IMG/VR virus record: IMGVR_UViG_3300025645_004731
Location: 1 to 64,000 of that record
Length of the DNA: 64,000 bases
Origin: a virus
Strand: one strand, 5' to 3'
Part shown: positions 39,357-49,200 of the stretch, one piece after another
How the letters are laid out: the number at the start of each line of letters is the position of its first letter
Position numbering within the stretch: position 1 is the first letter of the stretch
Notes under the pieces: generated by a model
The model's database searches: none
The model's input: the letters and a program-made list of their open reading frames with translations, nothing else
What the model was told of the DNA's origin: nothing
Position numbers and translations under genes: made by a program

Positions 39357-42056
39357 TTAGTTACCAAAGTCAAACAAGCTGGCAAAAGTGGTTTTGTCTT
39401 CTGCCGCACCAAGATCCCAATTCATAACTCCTAGTAAGTTTTCAATCTTCTTGGTGATAATACTTTCTTCCATCAGATCAGTGTCGAATGGAAGTTCTTT
39501 GAACCACGTGGGAATTCTTGTCACATCAGTTGGAATACCGATACTCGTAAATCCCATTGGGTTTTGTTTTAGCTTACACACGATAGTTTTCATGCCATCA
39601 GTAATGTCCATGCTATACATGTCATTGTTGATTTGCTTGAGTCTATTGTAGTTGATAGCTGCTCGGACATGTCCTGGCATATTTGCTTTGCCTTTATAGG
39701 ACGATTTGCCACTCTTCTTATCCTTGTCCCATTCTAGGCTGCCGTAATGTGTTAGCTTATTAACACGCTTTGGGCTTCCCATAGACCAAGGGTCCATACT
39801 TCTGAACTCACTTCTGAATTCAATGATACGATCAATAATCTCACGCTCTTTGCTGCCTGTCAGTGTTTTAAGCAGTATTTCTCCGAGAAAGTCTTGCATA
39901 TATGCTGGCGTATCACTGCGTTTTAGGTCAAGACCCATGGCTTTTACTTTGCCTGGCTTGCCATCAGTATCGGTGCGATAACCTTCGATATCGTATGTGA
40001 GAATTGCGTACTTTTTCTTCTTAACAAAGATACCAGTGAGGGCGCAGATTTCTCTACCCGCGGCAATAATCTCTCCCTGTACAGGATCAAGCACATTGTG
40101 CGCTTCTGCCATGTAAGTTGGAAAAGTTACGTTTGCTTGTTCACATACTTCATCGTAAATCGCTGTAACAGAATCTTTGTCCCATACGATTTCTCCAGAG
40201 TCAATTTGTTCCTTGAAAGCGCCAAACCCACTAAAGTATACGGAGTCAGTATCGCCGTATATGATAGAATCACCCTTGTAATCGTATTTGCCAGTGAATA
40301 GTTCGTTGACCTTGGCAGACATATGACGAGCAATACAGCGACCCGTAAGAGTTGTACTTTGGCCCATGCGCGGATCATTAAATCTACTGCCTGGGTTAAG
40401 TAACGCACCATACAAACTGTTCAAGTTAATCTTTTTAACAAGTTGTAGTTTATCCCAATACGCAAATTTATCTGCGTCAACACCCTGTAACTCTTTGGCT
40501 TGCTTTTGCATAACCTTGCGTTCAGCATACCATCGTTCTAACAATCCAGGAATAATGCCTTTTTTGTTTTGATTAACAATCGTGCCGTTGGCTGTTAATA
40601 CCCATGGCTGGTCACTATTGAAGATGATGTTATAGATTTCTTCTCCGTTAGCCATAAGTTCTTCGCCATTTTCGAAGTCAATCCACAAATCAATATGGGT
40701 ATCTTTTTCTAACACTAGTTCGTATTCTGGACAGGCAAACTTGCCATCCCACGCCTTTGCTGCTTCCCACTTAAAGTCATCTAACATAGGCACGGTTAAT
40801 GTATGACGAATCTGTCCAACAATCGTTTCCGTGCTTAGATTTAGACTTCGCAGAATACTTGGATAAAGACTGTTCAAATCCATTGAGCCAATCCACTCAT
40901 GTCTGCCTTTCTTGGGTGTAGCAACATATGCGCCAGCGGCAGATACAGGCTGTGGATAATACTTTTGTAATTTATCGTGCTGTTTGTCAGGAACAATCAA
41001 TCCGCGACTATGCGCTTCATTAATAATCGCCTGATCAGTAACAGCAACCGCGCCCATTGTTGTCTGAATTAGCACCGTATTATCATGCGCAATAACATTC
41101 GCTAGATCGATAAACTGTAACTTTGCGTCTAGTCTTACTAGAAGATCAACATCCTGGATAGAATAGTCGATAAACTTTTCAAAGTCTTCGTTGTACAGTT
41201 TATCAAGTGAGCCTTCATACTCTACCTTGCGTTCACCAAGTTCATATTCAGAGATAGCATCAAGACTATAGCTGTGCATCTCGTGATATGTGTACTTTTG
41301 ATAAAGCAACATCAAGTCCATATGAAGCCGCCCGATTGTATCAAACGTCTCCTGCTCTTTGCCGAATTTCTCGAATGACCGTTTCTTTGGATACTTGCCC
41401 CATAGACAGAACTTTCGAGTATAATCTTTGCCTAGCACTCGGCCAATACGATTAACCATGTATGGAATATCAAAGCCTTCGCTGTTCCATCCGCTTAGTA
41501 CATCGGCATCGTCAATCAATTCCAGAAATAACTCCAGCATTTCTTCTTCGGTGTCTAGTAGTATAGCGTTTGGAAATCTTCCAGCGATTGTTAGGGCATC
41601 TTCTTTGCCAATGGTATCAGGCTTGATCACTAGACAAATTGTTTTATCTAGCGAGGCAAGATTTATTGAAATTGCTGTTACTTTATTGAACGGATCTTCT
41701 GGAGGAGCAAAGCCTAGCGCCTTGTCATAGTCGACCTCAATATCGAAAAACGCAATGTTTAGTTTTGGTGTTGTTACGCCAAGATAGTTATCAGCCAGGC
41801 ACCGAAATACTGGGTTAATATCACTCTCGAACAATTTCTTGTCTCTGCGCATTTTCTTTTCACGAGCAAAATTCTTGCTGCTGGTACATACAATCTGATC
41901 CAACTTATCGCCAAAAATACTTTCGTATTTCCCACGTGGGTCAGGATAATATAACAGATAACGAGCAGGATAGTCTTTGAAAACTCTCTTGCCGTTAACA
42001 CGTTCTACCACGTGGATAATGTCTTTGTCTTTATCGAGGATTGCATCTACATACAT
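39357..42056 (-). CDS. 43: DNA polymerase, family B (T4 gp43-like)
   Basis: A replicative polymerase of 899 residues, essentially the same length as T4 gp43. The proofreading domain shows FFDIEVDYD, DVLSGWNSEGFDIPY and YSIQDVDLL. The polymerase domain shows SMDLNSLYPSILRSL (motif A), KKINLNSLYGALLN (motif B) and YGDTDSVYFS (motif C). The C-terminal ASLFDFGN resembles the clamp-binding tail of T4-group polymerases. I use the ATG at 42056, just after the FNR stop, because it aligns with the gp43 N-terminus; an ATG at 42116 would overlap FNR by 59 bases. An internal promoter in FNR serves it. Confidence 0.95.
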   Translation of the reverse strand: MYVDAILDKDKDIIHVVERVNGKRVFKDYPARYLLYYPDPRGKYESIFGDKLDQIVCTSSKNFAREKKMRRDKKLFESDINPVFRCLADNYLGVTTPKLNIAFFDIEVDYDKALGFAPPEDPFNKVTAISINLASLDKTICLVIKPDTIGKEDALTIAGRFPNAILLDTEEEMLELFLELIDDADVLSGWNSEGFDIPYMVNRIGRVLGKDYTRKFCLWGKYPKKRSFEKFGKEQETFDTIGRLHMDLMLLYQKYTYHEMHSYSLDAISEYELGERKVEYEGSLDKLYNEDFEKFIDYSIQDVDLLVRLDAKLQFIDLANVIAHDNTVLIQTTMGAVAVTDQAIINEAHSRGLIVPDKQHDKLQKYYPQPVSAAGAYVATPKKGRHEWIGSMDLNSLYPSILRSLNLSTETIVGQIRHTLTVPMLDDFKWEAAKAWDGKFACPEYELVLEKDTHIDLWIDFENGEELMANGEEIYNIIFNSDQPWVLTANGTIVNQNKKGIIPGLLERWYAERKVMQKQAKELQGVDADKFAYWDKLQLVKKINLNSLYGALLNPGSRFNDPRMGQSTTLTGRCIARHMSAKVNELFTGKYDYKGDSIIYGDTDSVYFSGFGAFKEQIDSGEIVWDKDSVTAIYDEVCEQANVTFPTYMAEAHNVLDPVQGEIIAAGREICALTGIFVKKKKYAILTYDIEGYRTDTDGKPGKVKAMGLDLKRSDTPAYMQDFLGEILLKTLTGSKEREIIDRIIEFRSEFRSMDPWSMGSPKRVNKLTHYGSLEWDKDKKSGKSSYKGKANMPGHVRAAINYNRLKQINNDMYSMDITDGMKTIVCKLKQNPMGFTSIGIPTDVTRIPTWFKELPFDTDLMEESIITKKIENLLGVMNWDLGAAEDKTTFASLFDFGN

Positions 42057-42057
42057 A

Positions 42058-42756
42058 TTAGCTAACAAACGCCCTTTCTTGTACAAACGTACCTTGTGTT
42101 TTCTTATTGCCTTCATTAAATCCTAAGGCATTAAAGTGATCTCGTAGATCATTGTTAAATGATATACTTCCACATAACATTATACGCTGATTGACAGAAT
42201 TGTCAATACTTATTGTGCCGTCTGTCATAAACTGCTGAATACGTCCGTGTAGTTCTGCTGGTTCTTGTGTTACAGTACTAACGTATTCAACGGGCATCTC
42301 ATTTAAGAAATCCCTATAACAATCCTGTTCAGCATGGAGCCTAGTTGTCCACGTAACAGTGACTTTTTCAAACAAGTCGTATACTTCTGGATCTCGCAGT
42401 AAACTAATAAATGGTGTGATACCAGTGCCGCTAGCCATCATTACCAAGTGTCCACCTAGTTCTAGATTAGCAAGTATAAGTGTGCCAGTTGGCTTTTCCC
42501 CTACACGGATAGTCTCTCCAACTTTGACATGTTGTAGTTTACTTGTGAGTGGACCGTCTTGTACTTTGATACTATAAAATTCCAAGTAGTCATCATATGG
42601 ACCACTGGCAATACTGTATGCTCGGTTGGGCGCATCTTCTAGACCAATCATAACAAACTCCCCCGCAGTAAATCTATAACTGCGAGGTCGTTCTGTTCTA
42701 ATTCGAAATAATTTGTCAGTGTAATGCTGGACCTCTATAACTTTTAAGTCTAGCAT
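42058..42756 (-). CDS. Ferredoxin/flavodoxin-NADP reductase
   Basis: A 232-residue FNR. RAYSIAS binds FAD, GTGITPFISLL binds the NADP pyrophosphate, MLCGS lies in the nicotinamide half, and the C-terminus FVQERAFVS is like bacterial Fpr enzymes. It passes electrons between NADPH and ferredoxin or flavodoxin. Phage radical SAM enzymes, the desaturase or ribonucleotide reduction could use them. It is placed directly before the polymerase. Confidence 0.9.
   Translation of the reverse strand: MLDLKVIEVQHYTDKLFRIRTERPRSYRFTAGEFVMIGLEDAPNRAYSIASGPYDDYLEFYSIKVQDGPLTSKLQHVKVGETIRVGEKPTGTLILANLELGGHLVMMASGTGITPFISLLRDPEVYDLFEKVTVTWTTRLHAEQDCYRDFLNEMPVEYVSTVTQEPAELHGRIQQFMTDGTISIDNSVNQRIMLCGSISFNNDLRDHFNALGFNEGNKKTQGTFVQERAFVS
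42179..42206 (-). promoter_or_regulatory. Sigma70-type promoter inside FNR, serving DNA polymerase
   Basis: TTGACA, 16-bp spacer and TATAAT on the minus strand, about 120 bp before the polymerase start. Confidence 0.6.
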
Positions 42757-43014
42757 TCAATGATCTTTGCCAATCGCAGCAAGCACACTCTCAACTTCGT
42801 CAAAGCCCTCTTGTACTTTGGCAAATTCGTTTTTATAAGCAATACGGATGGCCTTGTTAATCGTTGCAGGCTTCATATCAAGTTCTTCGGCAATTGCCTT
42901 TACTGTGTCAGATAAGCCGCCTTTGAGTGTTTCTAGCTCACCAGTGATTGAAATTCCTTCATTGATGATTTGCTTTAATTTTGTGATTTCGCTGTCGCTG
43001 AATCCTCGTGACAT
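42757..43014 (-). CDS. dsbA: DsbA-like double-stranded DNA-binding protein (T4 type)
   Basis: An 85-residue protein matching the T4-group DsbA. A GFSDSEITKLKQIINEG helix is followed by LKGGLSDTVKAIAEELDMKPATINKAIRIAYK. In T4, DsbA binds DNA near late promoters and aids late transcription. This is the phage protein, not the periplasmic disulfide enzyme. It has a sigma70-type promoter and abuts FNR. Confidence 0.8.
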   Translation of the reverse strand: MSRGFSDSEITKLKQIINEGISITGELETLKGGLSDTVKAIAEELDMKPATINKAIRIAYKNEFAKVQEGFDEVESVLAAIGKDH

Positions 43015-43049
43015 ATTGTGTAACTCCTATTTGTGTTAATGATACATTC

Positions 43050-43078
43050 ATACTACATTAGTTTAGTTAGTTTGTCAA
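43050..43078 (-). promoter_or_regulatory. Sigma70-type early promoter
   Basis: TTGACA, 17-bp spacer and TAGTAT on the minus strand, upstream of the DsbA-FNR-polymerase unit. Confidence 0.7.
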
Positions 43079-43086
43079 GATAAAAA

Positions 43087-43947
43087 TTAAGAAATCCCCA
43101 TTTTAGCTAATGTAGCGGGTCCAACAATACCGTCAGCAATCAGTCCATTTTCAGCCTGCCAATGCTTCACAGCTCGTTCAGTACCAGGACCAAAATCACC
43201 ATCAGCATCCAGACCTAGAACTTCTTGCATCTTCTTGACGAGACTGCCTTTACTGCCTTTTTTAAGAAGAGTGGTGCCACTTGGAGCAGAATGCCTTGCT
43301 GTTCCTGCTGGCTTCTTTCCAGTGAACAATTCCATAGCGTGTTCCCAGTGTTCCACACGATCTTCCAGTCCGATAGTTCCGCCATTCACTCTTTTGGAAA
43401 GCCTGACAATATCGTTTCTATCGCAGTATTTGTTTAGGTCGTTAGTTTTCCAAAACCAACATGCACTTTCTAGGGCGCCTTCTGGGGTGCGAACATAATC
43501 AGTTGCCTGTTCTGCTCTCATCCTAACAGACTGGCCGAATTGAGTATAATTGTATCTGCCTGTAAGTTGTAGAATACCACCGCCGCGGAATCTCCAACCA
43601 TCTCCGGAATCGGTATCGCCATTGTCCATTCTGCCTGCGTAAATAACATTAGCAATTTTTTCAGGCTGTCTATGATAATCATTAGCATCTCTGCCTGCTC
43701 TGGCAAAGTATTTTGAAAATAAGCTATTAAGCGCCTTAGCACTATAGTTTAGATTTTCAGTCAATACTCGGTAACCATTAGATTCGTGACCAGTCTGAGC
43801 AATAAACCCTGCTACTCTTTCTGGTGTATTAATATCGTATTTTGGAAGAATTTCTACCATGGCATTATGCCATTCGATAGCCATATCTTTCTTCATGTCC
43901 AGAATTTCTGATACCTGTCTTGCCTTAAATTCAAATGTAAAACTCAT
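43087..43947 (-). CDS. Endolysin: GH19 chitinase-like domain plus peptidoglycan-binding domain
   Basis: A 286-residue lysis enzyme. Residues 1-205 are a GH19-type glycosidase with IAQTGHESNGYR, holding the catalytic Glu, then a second Glu in TENLNYS and the FRGGGILQLTGRYNY substrate groove. After a linker, residues 225-286 form a PG_binding_1 domain (KGSKGSLVKKMQEVLG, DGDFGPGTERAVKHWQ, GIVGPATLAKMG). It lacks a signal peptide, so it likely needs a holin, which I cannot identify. A late promoter lies 30 bp upstream. Confidence 0.9.
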   Translation of the reverse strand: MSFTFEFKARQVSEILDMKKDMAIEWHNAMVEILPKYDINTPERVAGFIAQTGHESNGYRVLTENLNYSAKALNSLFSKYFARAGRDANDYHRQPEKIANVIYAGRMDNGDTDSGDGWRFRGGGILQLTGRYNYTQFGQSVRMRAEQATDYVRTPEGALESACWFWKTNDLNKYCDRNDIVRLSKRVNGGTIGLEDRVEHWEHAMELFTGKKPAGTARHSAPSGTTLLKKGSKGSLVKKMQEVLGLDADGDFGPGTERAVKHWQAENGLIADGIVGPATLAKMGIS

Positions 43948-43976
43948 TTTATACTATTCCTTATGTTAGTTGATGT

Positions 43977-43985
43977 TATTTATTG
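43977..43985 (-). promoter_or_regulatory. Late promoter motif CAATAAATA of the endolysin
   Basis: A late-type motif 30 bp before the endolysin start, directly past the stop of the upstream gene. Confidence 0.6.
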
Positions 43986-43988
43986 TGT

Positions 43989-44591
43989 TTATTTGACGAA
44001 TGCGCCAATTCTGCCGTGTATGTCAGGATAATCCCTGTAAGTGTATCCGTCTGGTGGAGTAGTATCATCACCTTCCCATACTGGAATAAAATGATTAATA
44101 CCGCCGATAAAATCCATGTTAGGGCGAAAGTGTATCTCTACTAGTTTATCTACTATATATTCGCAGTTAACCCATGGATAACGACTAGTTGCTACTATAT
44201 CTAGTAGTATTTTGGGAAGAGGTATACTATGCTGTATTCTTCGCCATTCGTCCCATTTGACAAAGGTATCGGTAGTTTTAATACCTTGAACACATAATCG
44301 CTGTATACTCAGATTATAATCTACGCTATAATGTTCGCCTTCGAATACTTCACATCAAAAATGCCCAGTTGGCAAATGGTCGGTATTGTCTTCGATATAG
44401 ATTTTCTGTGTGTCTAATCCTAATCCTAATCCAAGAGCATTGATACATGGTCGAACAATATAATAATCAGGAGCAGGCACAGATGTACCAACTGGTCCAC
44501 AAATATATCCCATTTTACGACTGACAATAAGTTTATCCATTGCCCAAATATCATCAGGGTGTATAGATTTCCATACTTGTTCTTCAGTCAT
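43989..44591 (-). pseudogene. Full-length phage gene with internal TGA (nonsense, readthrough or error)
   Basis: The reading frame runs from 44591 to the TAA at 43989-43991 with one internal stop, TGA at 44355-44357. After it the frame continues for 121 residues of clearly protein-like sequence (CEVFEGEHYSVDY, VKWDEWRRIQ, FIPVWEGDD) with no internal start to restart translation. From memory, marine T4-like phages encode a similar protein with Trp at this place (a FWCE-like motif), so TGA for TGG is the simplest reading. TGA works as a normal stop elsewhere in the window (many ATGA overlaps). The function is unknown. Confidence 0.6.
44355..44591 (-). CDS. N-terminal part of a gene interrupted by in-frame TGA
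   Basis: The 78 codons from the ATG at 44591, coupled by TAATG to the metallothionein-like gene, end at a TGA. The product would be the first part of a conserved-looking phage protein (PDDIWAMDKLIVSRKMGY, YIVRPCINALGLGLG) that continues in the same frame after the stop. Unless the TGA is read through, only this truncated protein is made. Confidence 0.6.
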   Translation of the reverse strand: MTEEQVWKSIHPDDIWAMDKLIVSRKMGYICGPVGTSVPAPDYYIVRPCINALGLGLGLDTQKIYIEDNTDHLPTGHF

Positions 44592-44755
44592 TAAAGGCCC
44601 TGTTCGCAGCCACTATCTTGCCACACCCAAGTATCATCATTGGTACTGTTACAATGTTCACATTTACAGTTAACGCATACATCATTACTACATTTGCTAC
44701 ATTCACTGTCACAATGACAGTCACATTTACAATTTTCACATTTACAGTTTGTCAT
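44591..44755 (-). CDS. Metallothionein-like cysteine-rich mini-protein (54 residues)
   Basis: A 54-residue protein with 13 cysteines, twelve of them within residues 4-35, in CxC and CxxC spacing (starts MTNCKCENCKCDCHCD). It also has two His in the cluster and an acidic C-terminus with two Trp. The spacing is that of metallothioneins, which bind Zn, Cd or Cu through thiolates. The start has AAGGACATAAT upstream. The stop overlaps the next gene as TAATG. It sits in a late virion operon, so it may buffer metal late in infection or be a zinc-structured virion part. Confidence 0.75.
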   Translation of the reverse strand: MTNCKCENCKCDCHCDSECSKCSNDVCVNCKCEHCNSTNDDTWVWQDSGCEQGL

Positions 44756-44767
44756 ATTATGTCCTTT

Positions 44768-46255
44768 TTATGTTTTGGTATTGGAGTCTTTGTCACCTTC
44801 GAAGAATGTCGAATCGGTATCTAGTGCGTTTGGAGCAACGCCCTTGCGTCGAACCATGTTATTTTTGTCAACTGGCTTCGCAACACTAGCGATAGAACCA
44901 GAACTAGTTGAACCAGCGCTTGATGTTTCTTCTAGTGGCTTATCATTATTATCTGTGCTGGAATAAAGAGAACTGTATGATTTTCTTATATCATAATCCG
45001 CCACTTTATTAAGCGCCGCGCCTATACCGGCAGCAGCGCCTCTTCCGATTCTGCCTGGGGTTGCTTTAATACTTGCCTTACCAGCCGATACTTTATTCGC
45101 TACCGCAGATTTCGCTCTACTACCAAGACTGGGCTTTTCTGGCTGAGTGGCACTAGGAGGTGTACTAACTTTAACTTTAGTAGGTGTTGTTTTTGTGGAT
45201 GCTTTATTGAGGTCCGCGCCAAGCTCTTTATTGACACTGCCTGTGCTTCCACGTGAGCCATCACTTTTAATAGGCGCCCACATAGCACCCTGGTATTCAT
45301 ACTTTTGACCATTCTTGGTGACTGTCGCGCCTTTTGCTGGTTTGCCTTCGTCTAAATTGCTGTCATCTTTATCGGCAACATCATCATCTTCAACGCCACG
45401 CTTGGCTTTACTGTCATCGATAGCTCTACTCATAATTGAACGCAATCTTTGTTGTGCTCTCATATTGTGACCTGGTTTTGTTTTGGCTTCATCAACCGAA
45501 TCATCTTCTGGCAATTCTGGCAATCTTGAGAATCCACGAGTACTTCCAGTTTTCTGGCCATTTGGTGCGGTTTCAATACTGCCTATATTACTGGATGGTC
45601 TTGCTTTTGGGCGAAGACTTGTCGCAGGAGCACTTGAACCCATTGCTTGACCAACCGCATTGTTAATTGCGTCTTTGTCAACAGCATATTCGTTCACCAC
45701 ACTAGTGACTAACTGAGTAGTACTCATAGTTGGTGCTTCCATAATAGTCAACATACGAACACGAGATTCGTCTTGTTTAATAAGAACTGGATATGCTTCC
45801 ATAACTCTCTTCCAAGTTTTCAATCGTGCCACATCATGAAGATCACGTTCATTCAGATTACGATTAAAGTATTGGTTACTATGCTCTTGCGCAACACTTT
45901 CGCTGATTTGTTTTTTGACAACAATATTGCTTATCATTTTTTGTTCACTAATAACTCTGTATTCGTCTAGTGGAGATTTCCATTCACGTAACACACGCTC
46001 ATATTCTTCGAAAGCACGAGACTTCTCTTGGAGATAAAGAGATTTATCATCAGCATAAAGTCCTGCGTATTCGGTTAGACTGCGATGATACATTGTTTGT
46101 ACTTGATCCCATCCAATAATACCGTGAGCATAGCATTCAAATATGCTGTACATATGTGCCTGAATCATATCGAATTTAGTGTTAGTAATTTCGTAATGTT
46201 CTCTTAGTTTTCTGCTTGCGCTTACTATCTCGTATGCTACTTGAATTGGTGTCAT
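44768..46255 (-). CDS. Probable virion protein with long disordered C-terminal region
   Basis: A 495-residue protein. Residues 1-175 are helical (SASRKLREHYEITNTKFDMIQ, KSRAFEEYERVLREW). The rest is disordered and rich in Ser, Thr, Lys, Pro and Ala. Near residue 320 it contains NGQKYEYQGAMWAPIKSDGS, a module also found in the 1600-residue protein encoded just upstream. It overlaps that gene by 4 bases and is in the same late operon, so a virion or assembly role is likely. Confidence 0.7.
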   Translation of the reverse strand: MTPIQVAYEIVSASRKLREHYEITNTKFDMIQAHMYSIFECYAHGIIGWDQVQTMYHRSLTEYAGLYADDKSLYLQEKSRAFEEYERVLREWKSPLDEYRVISEQKMISNIVVKKQISESVAQEHSNQYFNRNLNERDLHDVARLKTWKRVMEAYPVLIKQDESRVRMLTIMEAPTMSTTQLVTSVVNEYAVDKDAINNAVGQAMGSSAPATSLRPKARPSSNIGSIETAPNGQKTGSTRGFSRLPELPEDDSVDEAKTKPGHNMRAQQRLRSIMSRAIDDSKAKRGVEDDDVADKDDSNLDEGKPAKGATVTKNGQKYEYQGAMWAPIKSDGSRGSTGSVNKELGADLNKASTKTTPTKVKVSTPPSATQPEKPSLGSRAKSAVANKVSAGKASIKATPGRIGRGAAAGIGAALNKVADYDIRKSYSSLYSSTDNNDKPLEETSSAGSTSSGSIASVAKPVDKNNMVRRKGVAPNALDTDSTFFEGDKDSNTKT

Positions 46256-49200
46256 TTCTTTCCTCCAGGAATGTATTGTTGTGATCTTTTTAGTTGTAGT
46301 GGGTCGTATACTTGTATTGCCTTAAAGTCTAAATTCTTTTTGGCTGCAGAGCCAATTCCAGCAAGTGCTCCCATACCAATCGCTTTTGCGATATTCTTCG
46401 TAGTGTTGCTTTTCGTATCGGTTTTCGTATCTGGCGTTATTTGTACCCGGGACTGAGTAGTAGCAACAGGAGCAGTTTGTGTAACTGTTTTACTTATGTC
46501 ATTTAATGCAGTAGTGTCTGTCTGGCTAGGAGGAATAACAGGCTGAGACATTGCCGTATCTTCCGCATCTAACTCTTTTTGTAACTCTGCTTGAGCCTGA
46601 GCATCTGCTTTAGCTTTTGCTGTATCTGATACCGTTTTAGCTTTTCTGGCAGCTACTTCCGCATTACCATCCGCATTACCACGACCTTGTGTGGACACTG
46701 CTGGAGTAGAAATCGCGGTATCAATCGATGGCGCCGATACATCTAACTCTGGCGCACCTAACTTTGATGGAGATGTGATATTAATGTTAGGATCTATCTC
46801 GGAGGTTGATGGTGTACTAGCATCTGTTGGCAGTTCTGGTGTCTGTAGCTCGGGCGATTTAGTATCAATATCGGTCCGAGTGCCTACATCTGGCGCGGTA
46901 AATTCTGTATCTGTCTTTGGAACAGATAGTTGTTCAGGTCCATCAGTAGTATTCGTGGTGTCGTTGAATGGATTAAATGACTGCCCCGATGTGTCGTCAG
47001 CTTCTGGAGCTGTCGGCTCTTCTATGCGTGTTGTTGTTTCTGGCTCTGGTGCTGTTCGTGTGATACTATCAGAAGGTTCGCCTTCTATTTCGATCTTCTG
47101 TGGACCATCAGGAGTCTTAATCGTAACAACACCATCCTCGAATCCGTTATACTCGCCATCCAATGTAATACCAGTGGTGGCATCTGTGTATGTGATTTTT
47201 GCTCCGTCTTCGAGGTCAGACATAACAACAGGACCTTTTTCGAGCGGCGCAGGCTCAGGAGTAAACTCTTGCTCTGGATCTAGGTCTACTTGCGGTCCAT
47301 CAGCAGGAGTTTTATCAATTTCGCTGTCGACCTCACTACCAGTTACATCAGAAGTTTCGTCGTCTGCTGATGGTTCAGTCAGTGTAGGAGTCCCTCCATC
47401 AAACTCTGGCGGTCTGCCGTCTGGGCTGTCAAATTCTGTATCTAATTCTGGTGCTACTAATTCTGGACCAGTGGCACTGGCTGTGGTATCGGCGAAGGGT
47501 CCATCTTTCATGCCAGATGTGTCGTCGACCTCAGGAGTTGTTGGCTGAGATGTACTCGCCTGCGCTTCTGTATCTTCGGGAGACGTTATCTCAATACTGT
47601 CAGATGGATCACCCTCTACTTCGATTGTCTGTAGACCATCTGGAGTTTCAATAGTAAGAACACCGTCCTCGAATCCGCTGTATTCGCCATCTAATGCAAT
47701 ACCAGTAGTCGGATCTGTGTATGTGATTTTTGCTCCGTCTTCGAGGTCAGACATAACATCAGGACCTTTTTCTAGAGGACCGGGTTCTGGAGTAAACTCT
47801 TGTTCTGGATCTAGGTCTACTTGCGGTCCATCAGCAGAAGTTTTATCAATTTCGCCGTCAACCTCACTACCAGTTACACCAGAAGTTTCATCGTCAACCG
47901 CTGGACTGACTGGTTGGTCTGTGTCTGTAGATACTGTAGGAGACTCATCGCCGGGCGGAGTATTCGCTGCTGGAGGTGTCCAGTCGCCGGTATCGGTATC
48001 TGTATTATCGCCATCATCTACGCTTCCGTCTGGCATTGGCACGACAGGAGCTAATGTTCTCTCTTTAGTTGTGCCATCCTTATTCGGAGTGACTAAAGTT
48101 CCCTGTGAGGTTGGATCAATATTCTCATCTTGCCACTGTGACGTTAGGGCATCATGATTTTGATGTCCTGTACTACCAAGGGATCCATCTTCTTTAACCG
48201 GCGCCCACATTTGTCCCTGAAATTTGTACTCTTGACCATTAAAAGTAGTAGTGGAATCTTTAGGTGGTTTGCCGCTTAGGACAGGTGACGGAACTACGAT
48301 ATCTTCTTGTTGTAAGTCTGCTTCTACTTCTGATAAATTATCGTCATTGATATTTTCAACACCATTTGGTAGAATTTCACTAATAATGCCATCATACTGA
48401 GCATTTAGATTTTTCAGATATGCTTCTGCTTCACGAGCAGACATAGTGCCACTAGCGATTAGCTGTTTTGATAGCGCAACGGCACTATCTTTATTTGGTA
48501 CTACCGGCGGAGTGACGGTTTTGACTGTATCTCTATCTCTGGCATCTAGTTCAATATTACCATCGCCTCTGCCACTGCCAACAACTGGCTGAGTGATCTT
48601 AGCAACACCACTCTTGTTATGAGTGTCGCCGTACTCATGTTCCCAGAACGCTTGATCACCAATTAGATTATCTTTTAATATCTGCTGTTCTCTTGTCTGA
48701 GCACTAACTGCCGCCCTTGCTCCTGTAAAGTTATACGGATCACCGGGGGTATCTTCGCTTGGTCTTGCTCCGTTGGCACCATCTATGCTATCATCAGGTC
48801 CCAGTGGCTGTCCATCTGGATCTTTAGGACTACCATCTGGATTATGCGTGTCGCTGAACTTCGCATCCCATGATTTTTGGTCAGTCTCAAGCTGGTTTCT
48901 GGCTTGAGTCATTCCCATGCTGAAGTCTATTTGCTGTTGTAGCATTGCTAATTCTTGAGTAGTGCCGGTATTATCCGCAGTCGGAAACGCATCTGTGTTA
49001 TCTACGAGATTTGCGATATTGTCCGGAATACTGTCATTGTTTTGTCTGCTGCTAAAAAGTACTTGATCTCTGGACCACGTCTGGTTTCCTCTATCAGCGT
49101 CATTAATGAATTTAATTTGTCCTGTGCTGATATACTCTTGCTGCTGTCTTGCGTTGAGATCAGTCCATACCGGAGCTTCTAAATTGCTTTTGCCCGTAAT

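Noticed and set aside
39357-42116. Upstream polymerase start at 42116
   Set aside because: It would overlap FNR by 59 bases. The ATG at 42056 follows the FNR stop and gives the N-terminus and length expected for T4-type polymerases.
43989-44591. Alternative genetic code with TGA as Trp
   Set aside because: TGA terminates many genes in the window, including numerous ATGA overlaps, so any readthrough would be local.
46691-48157. Long plus-strand reading frames opposite the giant virion gene
   Set aside because: They are Ser/Val/Gly-rich mirror frames of a repetitive gene, without ribosome-binding sites or plausible domains.
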